Shown: one piece after another, positions 1 to 6,951 of the stretch | Layout: each line of letters starts with the position of its first letter | Numbering within the stretch: the first letter of the stretch is position 1 | Origin: an uncultured Demequina sp. | Lineage (GTDB): Bacteria; Actinomycetota; Actinomycetes; Actinomycetales; Demequinaceae | Length of the DNA stretch: 10,046 bases | NCBI GenBank assembly: GCA_937925595.1 | Contig: CALALQ010000425.1 | Span: 1 to 10,046 of the forward strand | Reading direction: 5' to 3' | Translations under genes and position numbers: made by a program | Notes under the pieces: generated by a model | Seen by the model: only the letters and a program-made list of their open reading frames with translations | The model's database searches: none | Told to the model about the DNA's origin: nothing

Positions 1-862
1 CGTCGACGAGCCGCAGGGTGCTGCCTTGCGCGGCAAGCTGCGCCTGCCGCACTGATTGCGCGACCACGGAGTTGACGTAGGAGACATCGATCTCGCCGGC
101 GCGGATCGCGGAGTCGCGGGTGCGGTCGTCTGCGATGAACCGAATCTCCAACCGTGCGGGCTGTCCGGCGTCCGGATCCCAGTTCTCTTCTGCGGCACGC
201 ACGTAACGCACCGATTGGCTGGGGACGAACTTGTCGACGAGATACGGACCGGTACCCGCGGTACCCGGATCGACCCGCAGGTCGCGGGTCGGGTCCGCGA
301 GTGCGGCAGGACTGATCATCGCACCTGCAGGTCCGGCCAGGACGGTAGGCATATCCGGGGTGGGGGCCGAGTAGTGGAGCACCACCTCGTGATCTCCGAC
401 GATCTCGATGCGCTCGAGGGTGGTCAAGAAGGGTGCCACCACCGAGTCCGGCAACTGTTGTGCACGCGTGATCGAGGCGACCAATGCCGAGGCATCGAAC
501 GGGGAGCCGTCATGAAACTCGACTCCCTTGCGGAGCGACATCCGCATAGACATCGCGTCGGGAGCGGTTTCCCACGAGTCGGCGAGCATCGGTACGATGT
601 CACCGCCGGTCTCGGCCCTGGTCAGGCGGTCGAAAACCGGGTAGTAGTACACACGTTCACCCGATGTGCGCTCACGATGCGGGTCGAAGCCGGTCGGTAC
701 CGCAGTGGTGGCAGCGATGAGATCTGCCTCGCGGTCGAGGACCGCGGTGCCGGGGTCCGGTGCCTCTGATGCACTGCCCGGCCCATATCCGCAACCTGCG
801 GCAAGCATGGTCACGGCAAGGGCTGCCGCCCCGATGAGACGCCGCGATGTGTGGACGGCCAT
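1..862 (-). CDS. ABC importer substrate-binding lipoprotein, SBP family 5 (3' end outside window)
   Basis: This is the extracytoplasmic ligand-binding subunit of a dipeptide/oligopeptide-class ABC importer, anchored to the outer face of the membrane as a lipoprotein. The reading frame is open from the ATG at 862 to the left edge, giving about 287 N-terminal residues; family members are usually 500-600 aa, so roughly half is missing. The N-terminus has two arginines (7-8), a hydrophobic stretch (9-22) and a lipobox ending LAAGC, with Cys24 as the likely lipidated residue. The family 5 signature lies around residues 111-130 (RKGVEFHDGSPF, then an S/A-rich helix). AAGGAG sits just upstream of the ATG. 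It follows the acyl-CoA ligase by 58 bp on the same strand, so the two are probably co-transcribed. Permeases would be expected beyond the left edge. The ligand is unknown: family 5 proteins bind peptides, but also sugars, nickel, opines and other small molecules. Confidence 0.9.
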   Translation of the reverse strand, partial: MAVHTSRRLIGAAALAVTMLAAGCGYGPGSASEAPDPGTAVLDREADLIAATTAVPTGFDPHRERTSGERVYYYPVFDRLTRAETGGDIVPMLADSWETAPDAMSMRMSLRKGVEFHDGSPFDASALVASITRAQQLPDSVVAPFLTTLERIEIVGDHEVVLHYSAPTPDMPTVLAGPAGAMISPAALADPTRDLRVDPGTAGTGPYLVDKFVPSQSVRYVRAAEENWDPDAGQPARLEIRFIADDRTRDSAIRAGEIDVSYVNSVVAQSVRQAQLAAQGSTLRLVD

Positions 863-920
863 GGTGCTCCTTGTCAACTCTCGGTGTGGCCAATGTGCCG
901 CCCCGGCGCGGCAGGTCTTG

Positions 921-2465
921 CTACTGCGTAGCGTCGGCACCCTCGTAGCGTGCAAGCAGTGCGCGTTTGAGGATCTTGCCGCTCGGCAGCCGCGGTACCT
1001 CACCGAACTCGACGGTACGGGGCGCCTTGAAATGCGCGAGCCTCTCCCGGGCGTACCCGATTAACTCGGCCGCGAGTGCCTCGTCCGCGACCACACCGTC
1101 GGCCGGGCTCACCACCGCATGCACCCGCTGCCCCATCTCCTCGTCGGGCAACCCGATCACCGCCACATCGAGAACCGCCGGATGCATCGTGAGCGCATCC
1201 TCGATCTCCTGCGGGTAGATGTTCACCCCACCCGACAGGATCAGATCGATACGCCGCGCCGACAGGTACAGGTAACCATCCTCGTCCACGTGCCCGAGAT
1301 CGCCCAGCGTGCTCCAGCCCCGGTCGTTGTACGCCCCCGACGTCTTGCCGGCGTCGCCGTGATACTCGAACTTGGCCGTCCCGCTCATCCAGATCGTGCC
1401 CACCTCGCCCGGACCGAGTTCGCGCCCGTTGTCGTCACAGATGTGCAGCTCGCCGAGTGTCGGCCGGCCCACCGAACCGCGATGCTCGAGCCACTCCGGG
1501 GTGGTGATCATGAAGAACCCGTTGCCCTCGGTGGCCCCGTAGAACTCCAGGATCTTCGGCCCGAACCAGTCGATCATGCGCTCTTTGACCTCGACCGGAC
1601 ACGGCGCGGCCGCATGGATCACCACCCGCAGACCCGACACGTCGTACCGGGCCCTCGTCTCATCGGGAAGTTTGAGCATGCGCACGAACATCGTCGGCAC
1701 GAACTGGGAGTGAGTGACCCGATACCGTTCGATCGCGGACAACGCGGCTTCGGCGTCGAACCGCTCCATCACGATCGCGGTGCCCCCGTTGCGGACGGTG
1801 CCCAGGGACCATCCGAGCGGCGCCGCGTGATACAACGGGCCGGGACTGAGATACACGGTGTCCGGCCCGAATCCGAACGCAGTGCGCATCGTCGAATCGA
1901 TGTTCAGACCCGATCCGAACGGCGCGCCGGTCAGCTCCGGCAAGATCCCCTTGGGTCGCCCGGTGGTACCGGACGAGTAGAACATGTAGTAACCCTCGAC
2001 CTCGTCGTCGATCGGGATCGAGGGAAGACCGGCCACCGCATCGGCGAGCCGCTCGCCCCCGCTCGGCGACGTGGACCCCACCGTCAACCTCGCTTCGACA
2101 CACAGGTTTCCGGATGCGATGACCGAGGCGAGCCGGTCGAGCTGCCCGGAATGGACGAGCAGACGGGCACCACAATTCTCCACCACGTAGGCGGCCTCGT
2201 CATCGGCCAGATGCCAGTTGACCGGCGTGTAGAGCAGCCCGGCCCGCTGCGCAGCCCAGACCACCGGAAACATCTCCAGGCAGTTCTCCATGAGGATCGC
2301 GATGTGGTCACCGGCCCGCAGTCCACGCTGTCGGAACAGGTGAGCAATCCGGTTGGACGCCACCTCGAGCTCCCGATAACTCAGCGTCGCACCGCTTCCG
2401 GCCATCACGATGGCCGGCTTGTCCTCGTAGGTGGCTGCCAGATCCGTCAGATTCATCGCCGTCAC
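921..2465 (-). CDS. AMP-forming acyl-CoA synthetase (FadD-like, ANL superfamily)
   Basis: The 514-aa protein should activate a carboxylic acid to its acyl-CoA through an acyl-adenylate in the cytoplasm. The core motifs are all present: P-loop SSGTTGRPKG (164-173), A5 motif YGATEGN (309-315), the ribose-binding GDL with Asp389, the hinge region RRIDLILSGG (404-413) and the catalytic lysine Lys497 in PSGKILK. Length is normal for medium- or aromatic-acid CoA ligases of the FadD/caiC type. The start is taken as GTG at 2465 because GGAGGG lies 6 nt upstream; an in-frame ATG three codons later (2456) is too far from that site. It is the first gene of a minus-strand unit that continues into the substrate-binding lipoprotein, and it is divergent from the ABC ATPase. 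That arrangement suggests the imported compound, or a product of it, is thioesterified with CoA. The acid substrate cannot be deduced by eye. Confidence 0.93.
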   Translation of the reverse strand: MTAMNLTDLAATYEDKPAIVMAGSGATLSYRELEVASNRIAHLFRQRGLRAGDHIAILMENCLEMFPVVWAAQRAGLLYTPVNWHLADDEAAYVVENCGARLLVHSGQLDRLASVIASGNLCVEARLTVGSTSPSGGERLADAVAGLPSIPIDDEVEGYYMFYSSGTTGRPKGILPELTGAPFGSGLNIDSTMRTAFGFGPDTVYLSPGPLYHAAPLGWSLGTVRNGGTAIVMERFDAEAALSAIERYRVTHSQFVPTMFVRMLKLPDETRARYDVSGLRVVIHAAAPCPVEVKERMIDWFGPKILEFYGATEGNGFFMITTPEWLEHRGSVGRPTLGELHICDDNGRELGPGEVGTIWMSGTAKFEYHGDAGKTSGAYNDRGWSTLGDLGHVDEDGYLYLSARRIDLILSGGVNIYPQEIEDALTMHPAVLDVAVIGLPDEEMGQRVHAVVSPADGVVADEALAAELIGYARERLAHFKAPRTVEFGEVPRLPSGKILKRALLARYEGADATQ

Positions 2466-2515
2466 GGCAATCCCTCCAGGTGGGGCGCCCGCAGACGGGC
2501 GCCGAAACGAGAAAT

Positions 2516-2555
2516 TTCACTCAGGAGACCAAAAGAAATACTTCACTTAGGAGAC
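2516..2555. repeat. 14-bp direct repeat TTCACTyAGGAGAC, two copies 26 bp apart
   Basis: Copy one is TTCACTCAGGAGAC at 2516-2529 and copy two is TTCACTTAGGAGAC at 2542-2555, identical at 13 of 14 positions. Starts are 26 bp apart, about two and a half helical turns, with an A-rich spacer. The second copy ends 4 bp before the TATACT box. The pair sits inside a divergent promoter, so a tandem protein-binding site is the simplest reading. No known operator was recognised. Confidence 0.6.
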
Positions 2556-2563
2556 TTTGTATA

Positions 2564-2583
2564 CTATGTTGCACGCATCACAC
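2564..2583. promoter_or_regulatory. Shared 20-bp motif, copy B (candidate operator)
   Basis: The sequence CTATGTTGCACGCATCACAC matches 6946-6965 (CTATGTAACACGTATCACAC) at 17 of 20 positions in the same orientation. Both copies lie in divergent promoter gaps. Here the motif overlaps the last bases of the TATACT box, so a bound repressor would block the plus-strand promoter of the ABC ATPase. The role as an operator is inferred from position and conservation only. Confidence 0.5.
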
Positions 2584-2616
2584 AAGTCGTGGCATCCGCT
2601 GACCCGATGGAGCACC

Positions 2617-3396
2617 ATGTCCCTTCTCGACGTTCGCTCACTGTCGAAATCCTTCCCGCACGGATCGACCCTACGACCGGCAGTCGACGACGTATCGTTC
2701 ACTCTGCGCGAAGGCGAAACCCTTGCACTGGTAGGCGAATCCGGGGCGGGCAAATCCACCACGGGTCGCCTCGTCCTGCGGCTGATCGACGCAGATTCCG
2801 GAGAGATCTCGATTCGAGGGAGAGACGTTCGCGGCTTACGTGGCGCCGATCTGCGGAATTTCCGGCGAGACGCGCAGATGATCTTCCAGGATCCGTTCTC
2901 ATCCTTGAATCCACGGATGCGGATCTGGAAGGCGGTCGCCGAACCCCTCCTCGTGCACCGTGTGTGCCCGAGGGGCGAATTGAAGGACCGCGCTGCCGCA
3001 TTGCTCGACAGTGTCGGGCTCGGCACGCATCTACTCGATCGGTATCCCACCGGTTTGTCCGGTGGGCAACTGCAGCGAGCTGCAATCGCCCGCGCGTTGA
3101 GCACAGATCCGTCGTTGATCGTGTGCGACGAACCCGTCGCGGCCCTGGATGTGTCCGTGCAGGCACAGGTAATCAACCTGCTCTTGGACATCCAAGAGCA
3201 ACGAGGCGTGGCCTACTTGTTCGTCACCCACGATCTTGCCCTGGTCGAGAAAGTCGCACACTCCGTTGCCGTGATGCGAGGCGGCAAGATCGTCGAACAC
3301 GCCACGACCGGGACTCTGTTCTCCGCTCCGGAGCAGGACTACACACGCACACTGCTGTCCGCCATTCCGGAGATGCCCGAGACCGCGACGGTCTGA
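2617..3396 (+). CDS. Opp/Dpp-type ABC transporter ATP-binding protein
   Basis: This is the cytoplasmic ATPase subunit of a dipeptide/oligopeptide/nickel-class importer, 259 aa. Walker A is GESGAGKS (40-47), the Q-loop is Gln91 in MIFQDPFSSLNP, the ABC signature is LSGGQ (147-151), Walker B is LIVCDE (167-172) and the H-loop is His205. The DPFSSLNP stretch after the Q-loop is typical of the OppF/DppF/NikE group. The start is taken as ATG 2617, which directly precedes the first beta-strand and has GGAGCACC immediately upstream, the same sequence that precedes the substrate-binding protein start at 862. An in-frame ATG at 2557 would add 20 residues unlike the family and would lie inside the promoter. 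The C-terminal cysteine-containing oligopeptide-HPY extension of many OppD/OppF proteins is absent. It is followed 46 bp later by the crotonase gene and is divergent from the ligase/lipoprotein unit, with which it probably forms one importer. Confidence 0.92.
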   Translation: MSLLDVRSLSKSFPHGSTLRPAVDDVSFTLREGETLALVGESGAGKSTTGRLVLRLIDADSGEISIRGRDVRGLRGADLRNFRRDAQMIFQDPFSSLNPRMRIWKAVAEPLLVHRVCPRGELKDRAAALLDSVGLGTHLLDRYPTGLSGGQLQRAAIARALSTDPSLIVCDEPVAALDVSVQAQVINLLLDIQEQRGVAYLFVTHDLALVEKVAHSVAVMRGGKIVEHATTGTLFSAPEQDYTRTLLSAIPEMPETATV

Positions 3397-3442
3397 TCGC
3401 CGAGCAACTATCACTCGATCCCGACACCGAGGAGACGAACGA

Positions 3443-4177
3443 TTGACCGACACCCTGTCCCCCGCCGAGGTCGGTGTCGAAGTGACCGATGGAGTCTGCG
3501 TGGTGACGCTCGACCGCCCAGCACGCCTCAACGCATTTACTTCTACAGGTTATCTGCAACTCTCCCAGGCTCTCGCGAAGGCCGATCTGGATGACGCCGT
3601 TCGAGTCGTGCTCATTCGCGGCGCAGGGAAGGCATTCTCCAGCGGAGTCGACCTGGACTCGCTTGCGACCGCTGATCCGGAAGAACTGAGAACACGATTC
3701 GCCGCACTTGTCGGAACGTTGGCCGGGATGACGAAACCGGTTGTCGCAGCCCCACATGGTGTCGCAGTGGGATTCGGAATGACGCTGCTGTTACTGTGCG
3801 ACGTCGTCCTCGTTGCTGAAGGATGCAGGCTCCGGGCACCGTTCACGGCACTGGGGACCGTCCCCGAGGCCGGTAGCAGCTACCTCCTGCCCGCCCTGAT
3901 CGGTCGGCAAGCAGCGATGGATATCGTCCTGAGCTCCCGGTGGATCACTTCCACCGAGGCGGTACGCCTGGGTCTGGCCGCCGTGGAAATCCCTCCGGAC
4001 GACTTCGACGACGTGGTCCGCGGGTACGTCCGGACAATTGCCGGATATGCTCCGGCGTCGGTCATAGCGTCGAAACGTCTGCTGTCCTCGAAACGTAAGC
4101 AAAGGGCCCTCGACGCACTCGCAGCGGAATACAACGCGGCGCATGCACTTCCGCGTCTCACCCGCCCTATCGGTTGA
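3443..4177 (+). CDS. Crotonase-fold protein, probably an enoyl-CoA isomerase-like enzyme
   Basis: A 244-aa member of the enoyl-CoA hydratase/isomerase superfamily acting on acyl-CoA thioesters. Both oxyanion-hole regions are present: GAGKAFSSGVDL (60-71) and APHGVAVGFG (103-112). The two catalytic glutamates of classical hydratases (Glu144 and Glu164 of rat mitochondrial crotonase) align with Thr114 and Phe134. Instead, Glu142 lies in TVPEAGSSYLLP, which matches the PEG-C/S-S motif of delta3,delta2-enoyl-CoA isomerases such as human ECI2. A double-bond isomerase is therefore more likely than a hydratase, although the alignment is by eye. The start is TTG 3443, with GAGGAGA about 7 nt upstream. 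It lies 46 bp after the ABC ATPase and is probably in the same transcript. Automatic annotation would likely call it 'enoyl-CoA hydratase'. Confidence 0.88.
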   Translation: MTDTLSPAEVGVEVTDGVCVVTLDRPARLNAFTSTGYLQLSQALAKADLDDAVRVVLIRGAGKAFSSGVDLDSLATADPEELRTRFAALVGTLAGMTKPVVAAPHGVAVGFGMTLLLLCDVVLVAEGCRLRAPFTALGTVPEAGSSYLLPALIGRQAAMDIVLSSRWITSTEAVRLGLAAVEIPPDDFDDVVRGYVRTIAGYAPASVIASKRLLSSKRKQRALDALAAEYNAAHALPRLTRPIG

Positions 4178-4429
4178 CAGTTCACCCCGCGGCGTCCGAC
4201 GTTATGTGTGTTACCACGCCGGATTCCCCGGTCGCGTCCATGATGGAGTTCTCACGCATCGTGCTCGAGTGCGGTCCGAACCGCGTCCGGGAACAACGAC
4301 ACCGATGCCGCGACGATCTCCGGCCCACGCCCGGATGTAGAGCGTTTGCCGAGCGTCACGGCGAACCCCGGCCAGCCCCTTCGATTTCGGAATGCGAACC
4401 GACTCCCGGATCGTTTCGCGAATGAACGC
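4178..4429. other. Intergenic stretch with no recognisable gene; weak coding signal on both strands
   Basis: Between the convergent crotonase and aldehyde dehydrogenase genes there is no gene I recognise. On the plus strand a TTG at 4174 overlaps the crotonase stop as TTGA and opens an 83-codon frame to 4425, but its second half is rich in Arg/Pro and looks non-coding. On the minus strand a GTG at 4431 opens a 59-codon frame ending at 4252. Its last 23 or so codons (PEIVAASVSLFPDAVRTALE, then HDA) have G/C-rich third positions and a normal protein composition, while its first half does not. This could be a decayed gene end or chance. Confidence 0.3.
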
Positions 4430-4470
4430 ACCTATGCCCGGCTCCCGCCATGGAGGAACCGGGCATAGGT
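4430..4470. terminator. 12-bp perfect hairpin between convergent units, probable bidirectional terminator
   Basis: ACCTATGCCCGG (4430-4441) is the exact reverse complement of CCGGGCATAGGT (4459-4470), separated by 17 nt in which CTCC (4442-4445) can also pair with GGAG (4452-4455). The hairpin lies 30 bp past the aldehyde dehydrogenase stop and about 250 bp past the crotonase stop. There is no T-run on either side, as is common for actinobacterial terminators. It most likely ends the minus-strand SDR-aldehyde dehydrogenase transcript and may also stop plus-strand read-through. Confidence 0.65.
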
Positions 4471-4500
4471 AGGTACGGGACGGGACTCGGGGTCGCCGCG

Positions 4501-5970
4501 TCAGGCGATTCCGACGCCCTTGGTGAAGAGGAACTCCTCGATGCCGGCCTTGCCGCCCTCCTTACCCAGACCACTGAGACCGAGACCGCCGAACGGGCGG
4601 TTGACGGCCAAGTTGGCAGCACCGTTGATCAATACCTCACCGGTGACCAATTCTTCGGCGATCCGCAGACCACGCTTGAGATCCTTGGTGTGCACATAAC
4701 CGGACAGGCCGTAGCGGGTGCTGTTGGCAATCTCGATCGCGTGGGCCTCGTCGCGGAACGGAATGATAGCGAGCACCGGTCCGAACACCTCGTTCTGCGC
4801 CAGATCCGACTGCGGATCGACGTCGGCGAAGACCGTCGGCTGGAGGAAGAACCCGCCGGCAAGGTCACCGTCGAGTCGTGCCGGTGCGCCACCTGTCACC
4901 AGACGTGCGCCGTCTTCCTTCGCCTTGGCGATCACACCCTGGATCCGCTCGAACGCAGCCTGATTGACCACCGGTCCGGCGAAGGTGCCCTCGGCGAAGG
5001 GGTCGCCGACGACGATTTGCTCGGCGATGGCTTTGACCGTGGCCACAACCTGGTCGTAGATCGAGTCCTGGACGAGCATCCGGGTGGGAAACGCACAACC
5101 CTGTCCCGACATCGCACCGACCGACATGATCGTGCCGAAACCACAGGCGGCCTGCAGGTCCGCGTCCTCGAACACGATGTTGGCGGACTTGCCGCCGAGT
5201 TCGAGCACCGCAGGTTTCATCGTGGGTGCGCAGGCGGCGAGAATCTTCGAGGCCGTGGCCGGGCCACCGGTGAACGACACCTTCTTGACCTGCGGATGCT
5301 CGACGAGTGCAGCTCCGGAGGCAGCGTCGCCGGGCAGGATGTTGATCACGCCGGGCGGAAAACCCGCTTCGACAACGAGATCGGCGAACAGTTCCGCAGA
5401 GAACGGGGTCAGCTCGGACGGCTTCACCACCACGGTGTTGCCCGCCGCAACGGCCGGCGGGATCTTCATCGCCAGCGAAATCAGCGGTCCGTTCCAGGTG
5501 ATGATGATGCCCACCACCCCATAAGGCTGCCGCAGGGTGTAGCCGAATTCGCCATCGGTACCGAGCGTGGAGGTGACTTCGGCGGTGATCTTGTCGGCCC
5601 ACCCGGCGTAGTACCGGGTCCACGCGACCGACTTCCCGATGAGGTTGGCGACCGTACCCAGCGGGGTGCCGTTGTCCATCGCACCGAGGCGACCGAATTG
5701 TTCGGCGTTGGCGTCGATCAGATCTGCCAGCCGGTGCAGCAGGCGGGCCCGCTCCGCCGGTGTGGTGCGCTTCCACGACTCGAACGCCTCCGCGGCTGCG
5801 GTGACCGCGCGATCGACCTCGGCCGGACCTGCCATGGGAATGGTCTTGTCGACCTGGCCCGTTGCCGGGTTCACGTGGTCGAACGTGCCCGCCGATCCCT
5901 CAGCTTCTCGATCGGCGCCGATGTGCAGGTGAACGTCGGGACGGGTGAGATCGGACACTGCAATGATCAT
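4501..5970 (-). CDS. NAD(P)-dependent aldehyde dehydrogenase
   Basis: A 489-aa cytoplasmic enzyme that oxidises an aldehyde to the carboxylic acid. The family's key positions are intact: Asn160 in ITWNGPL, Lys183 in VVKPSE for cofactor binding, the general base Glu257 in LELGGKS, the nucleophile Cys292 in SGQGC, and Glu394/Phe396 in NEVFGP. The loop FTGG (233-236) replaces the commoner FTGS. Length is standard. The start is ATG 5970 with AGGAG 5 nt upstream. It lies 39 bp downstream of the SDR on the same strand, and the pair reads as consecutive steps, alcohol to aldehyde to acid. The acid could then be activated by the acyl-CoA ligase at 921-2465. The aldehyde substrate is not evident. Relatives act on terpenoid, aromatic and aliphatic aldehydes. 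Confidence 0.93.
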   Translation of the reverse strand: MIIAVSDLTRPDVHLHIGADREAEGSAGTFDHVNPATGQVDKTIPMAGPAEVDRAVTAAAEAFESWKRTTPAERARLLHRLADLIDANAEQFGRLGAMDNGTPLGTVANLIGKSVAWTRYYAGWADKITAEVTSTLGTDGEFGYTLRQPYGVVGIIITWNGPLISLAMKIPPAVAAGNTVVVKPSELTPFSAELFADLVVEAGFPPGVINILPGDAASGAALVEHPQVKKVSFTGGPATASKILAACAPTMKPAVLELGGKSANIVFEDADLQAACGFGTIMSVGAMSGQGCAFPTRMLVQDSIYDQVVATVKAIAEQIVVGDPFAEGTFAGPVVNQAAFERIQGVIAKAKEDGARLVTGGAPARLDGDLAGGFFLQPTVFADVDPQSDLAQNEVFGPVLAIIPFRDEAHAIEIANSTRYGLSGYVHTKDLKRGLRIAEELVTGEVLINGAANLAVNRPFGGLGLSGLGKEGGKAGIEEFLFTKGVGIA

Positions 5971-6009
5971 GGTTGCTCCTGTTGTCGTGCGCCGAAGTCG
6001 GTTGGGGTA

Positions 6010-6843
6010 CTAGCGGCCGTTGAAGCCGGCATCGAGAGGCAGTGCAATTCCGGTGACGAACTTGGCTTCGTCGGAGACGAGCCACGCGACGGAGTTGGCA
6101 ATGTCTTCGGATTGCAGAATCGGAATCGGCAGTGCGTTCTGCATGGTCGCCATCCCGGCGCCCTCCCCCGCAGCGGCCGCGGCGAACAGTTTCTCCATCG
6201 TCGCATTCATCGTCATACCGGATACGACACCGGTGGGGTGGATGGTGTTTACCCGAATCCATTCGGGCGCATACTGACTCGCGAGCGTCTGCATCAGGCC
6301 GACGAGACCCCGTTTCGCGGCTGTGTAGGCCTGTGAGCCGGCTTGATCGGATGCGGTCCCCTTCAGTCCCGCGCTCGAACTCGTGAGGACGATCGAACCA
6401 CCGCGTCCACCCACGCGCAGGGCGGGTAGCGCGACTTCGACGGTGTTCCACGCACCGGTGAGGTTGGTGTCGATGATGTCGCGCCACAGAGTTTCCCGCT
6501 CTTCCTCGGCACACGGGGTAAGGCGCACGATGCCCGCGTTGGCGATGATGATGTCCAGGCGGCCGAACTCCGCAAAGCCCTCCTGGAACGCGGCGGCCAG
6601 CCCGGCACGATCCCGCACGTCGGCGACTCGGCCCACCATTCGACGGCCTTCGGCCTCGACGAGGCGCACCGTCTCCTCGAGATCCTCACGCGAGGCGTTG
6701 GGATAGTCCATCGAGTCGATGTCCTTGCAGATGTCGACGCCGATGATGTCGGCGCCGAGCGAGGCCAACTTGACCGCATGAGCGCGGCCCTGCCCCCGGG
6801 CGACACCGGTGATGAATGCGACTCTGCCTTCGAGATCGGTCAA
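6010..6843 (-). CDS. Mycofactocin-associated SDR-family oxidoreductase
   Basis: A short-chain dehydrogenase of 277 aa, the usual length of the mycofactocin-coupled SDR family (the group containing Rhodococcus carveol dehydrogenase). Visible features are the nucleotide-binding TGVARGQG (12-19), Asp37 in GVDIC favouring NAD(H), ANAG (101-104), Asn127, a catalytic serine in TSSSAGLKG (Ser156 or neighbour), Tyr173 and Lys177 in YTAAK, and the C-terminal VTGIALPLDAGF. The ARGQGR, VDIC and SAGLKG signatures are what point to this family. Family members are thought to hold NAD tightly and pass electrons to the peptide-derived cofactor mycofactocin. The start is TTG 6843, with AAAGGA 6-7 nt upstream. 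An in-frame ATG at 6945 would add 34 residues running through the promoter. It is first in a two-gene unit with the aldehyde dehydrogenase and divergent from the TetR gene. It probably oxidises a secondary or primary alcohol. Confidence 0.9.
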   Translation of the reverse strand: MTDLEGRVAFITGVARGQGRAHAVKLASLGADIIGVDICKDIDSMDYPNASREDLEETVRLVEAEGRRMVGRVADVRDRAGLAAAFQEGFAEFGRLDIIIANAGIVRLTPCAEEERETLWRDIIDTNLTGAWNTVEVALPALRVGGRGGSIVLTSSSAGLKGTASDQAGSQAYTAAKRGLVGLMQTLASQYAPEWIRVNTIHPTGVVSGMTMNATMEKLFAAAAAGEGAGMATMQNALPIPILQSEDIANSVAWLVSDEAKFVTGIALPLDAGFNGR

Positions 6844-6923
6844 CGAAATTCCTTTCGGAGATGAGCAGCGCGTCATACCGCACGCAGAGTGCGCACCGGA
6901 GGAACGGGAACGCCGCAGCAAAG

Positions 6924-6951
6924 ACATAGAGGACCACCTAGTCATCTATGT
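6924..6951. repeat. Inverted repeat ACATAGA-N14-TCTATGT
   Basis: Two perfect 7-bp arms (6924-6930 and 6945-6951) are separated by 14 bp, a spacing that places the arms on the same face of the helix about two turns apart. The right arm overlaps the beginning of the shared 20-bp motif. It is a candidate binding site for a dimeric regulator. Confidence 0.45.

Larger units (their letters stand above)
2466..2616. promoter_or_regulatory. Divergent promoter region between the acyl-CoA ligase and the ABC ATPase
   Basis: This 151-bp gap separates two genes transcribed away from each other, so it should hold both promoters. It is visibly more A/T-rich than its surroundings between about 2505 and 2570. 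It contains an 8-bp palindrome GAAATTTC (2511-2518), a 14-bp direct repeat (2516-2529 and 2542-2555), a plus-strand -10-like TATACT (2560-2565) and a 20-bp motif (2564-2583) nearly repeated in the SDR/TetR divergent region. No convincing TTGACA-like -35 box is spaced correctly for the TATACT, which would suit an activator-dependent or repressor-controlled promoter. Confidence 0.7.

Noticed and set aside
2557..2616. An earlier in-frame ATG that would lengthen the ABC ATPase by 20 residues
   Set aside because: The extra residues do not resemble the family, the codon lies on the TATACT box and shared motif, and the ATG at 2617 has GGAGCACC directly upstream.
2836..2838. TTA leucine codons in the ABC ATPase (2836), crotonase (3791) and TetR (7269) as a sign of foreign origin or translational control
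   Set aside because: The acyl-CoA ligase also has one (1061-1063), so they do not set any gene apart.
1119..3446. A 775-codon plus-strand open frame opposite the ligase and ABC ATPase region
   Set aside because: It is an antisense/out-of-frame shadow caused by high G+C; its translation is Arg/His/Pro-rich with no domain, whereas the overlapping frames encode clear enzymes.
4201..4214. GTTATGTGTGTTAC as a third copy of the shared motif core (reverse orientation)
   Set aside because: It matches only 11 of 14 core positions, lacks the flanking ACATAG and GTGTG parts, and lies downstream of the crotonase rather than at a promoter.
4450..6336. A 628-codon plus-strand open frame opposite the aldehyde dehydrogenase and SDR
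   Set aside because: It mirrors the minus-strand genes, shows no recognisable fold, and both opposing genes have intact catalytic residues.
6844..6945. An upstream ATG that would lengthen the SDR by 34 residues
   Set aside because: The added part is Ser/Arg-rich, runs through the promoter region, and the TTG at 6843 has AAAGGA at the right distance and yields the family's usual 277 aa.
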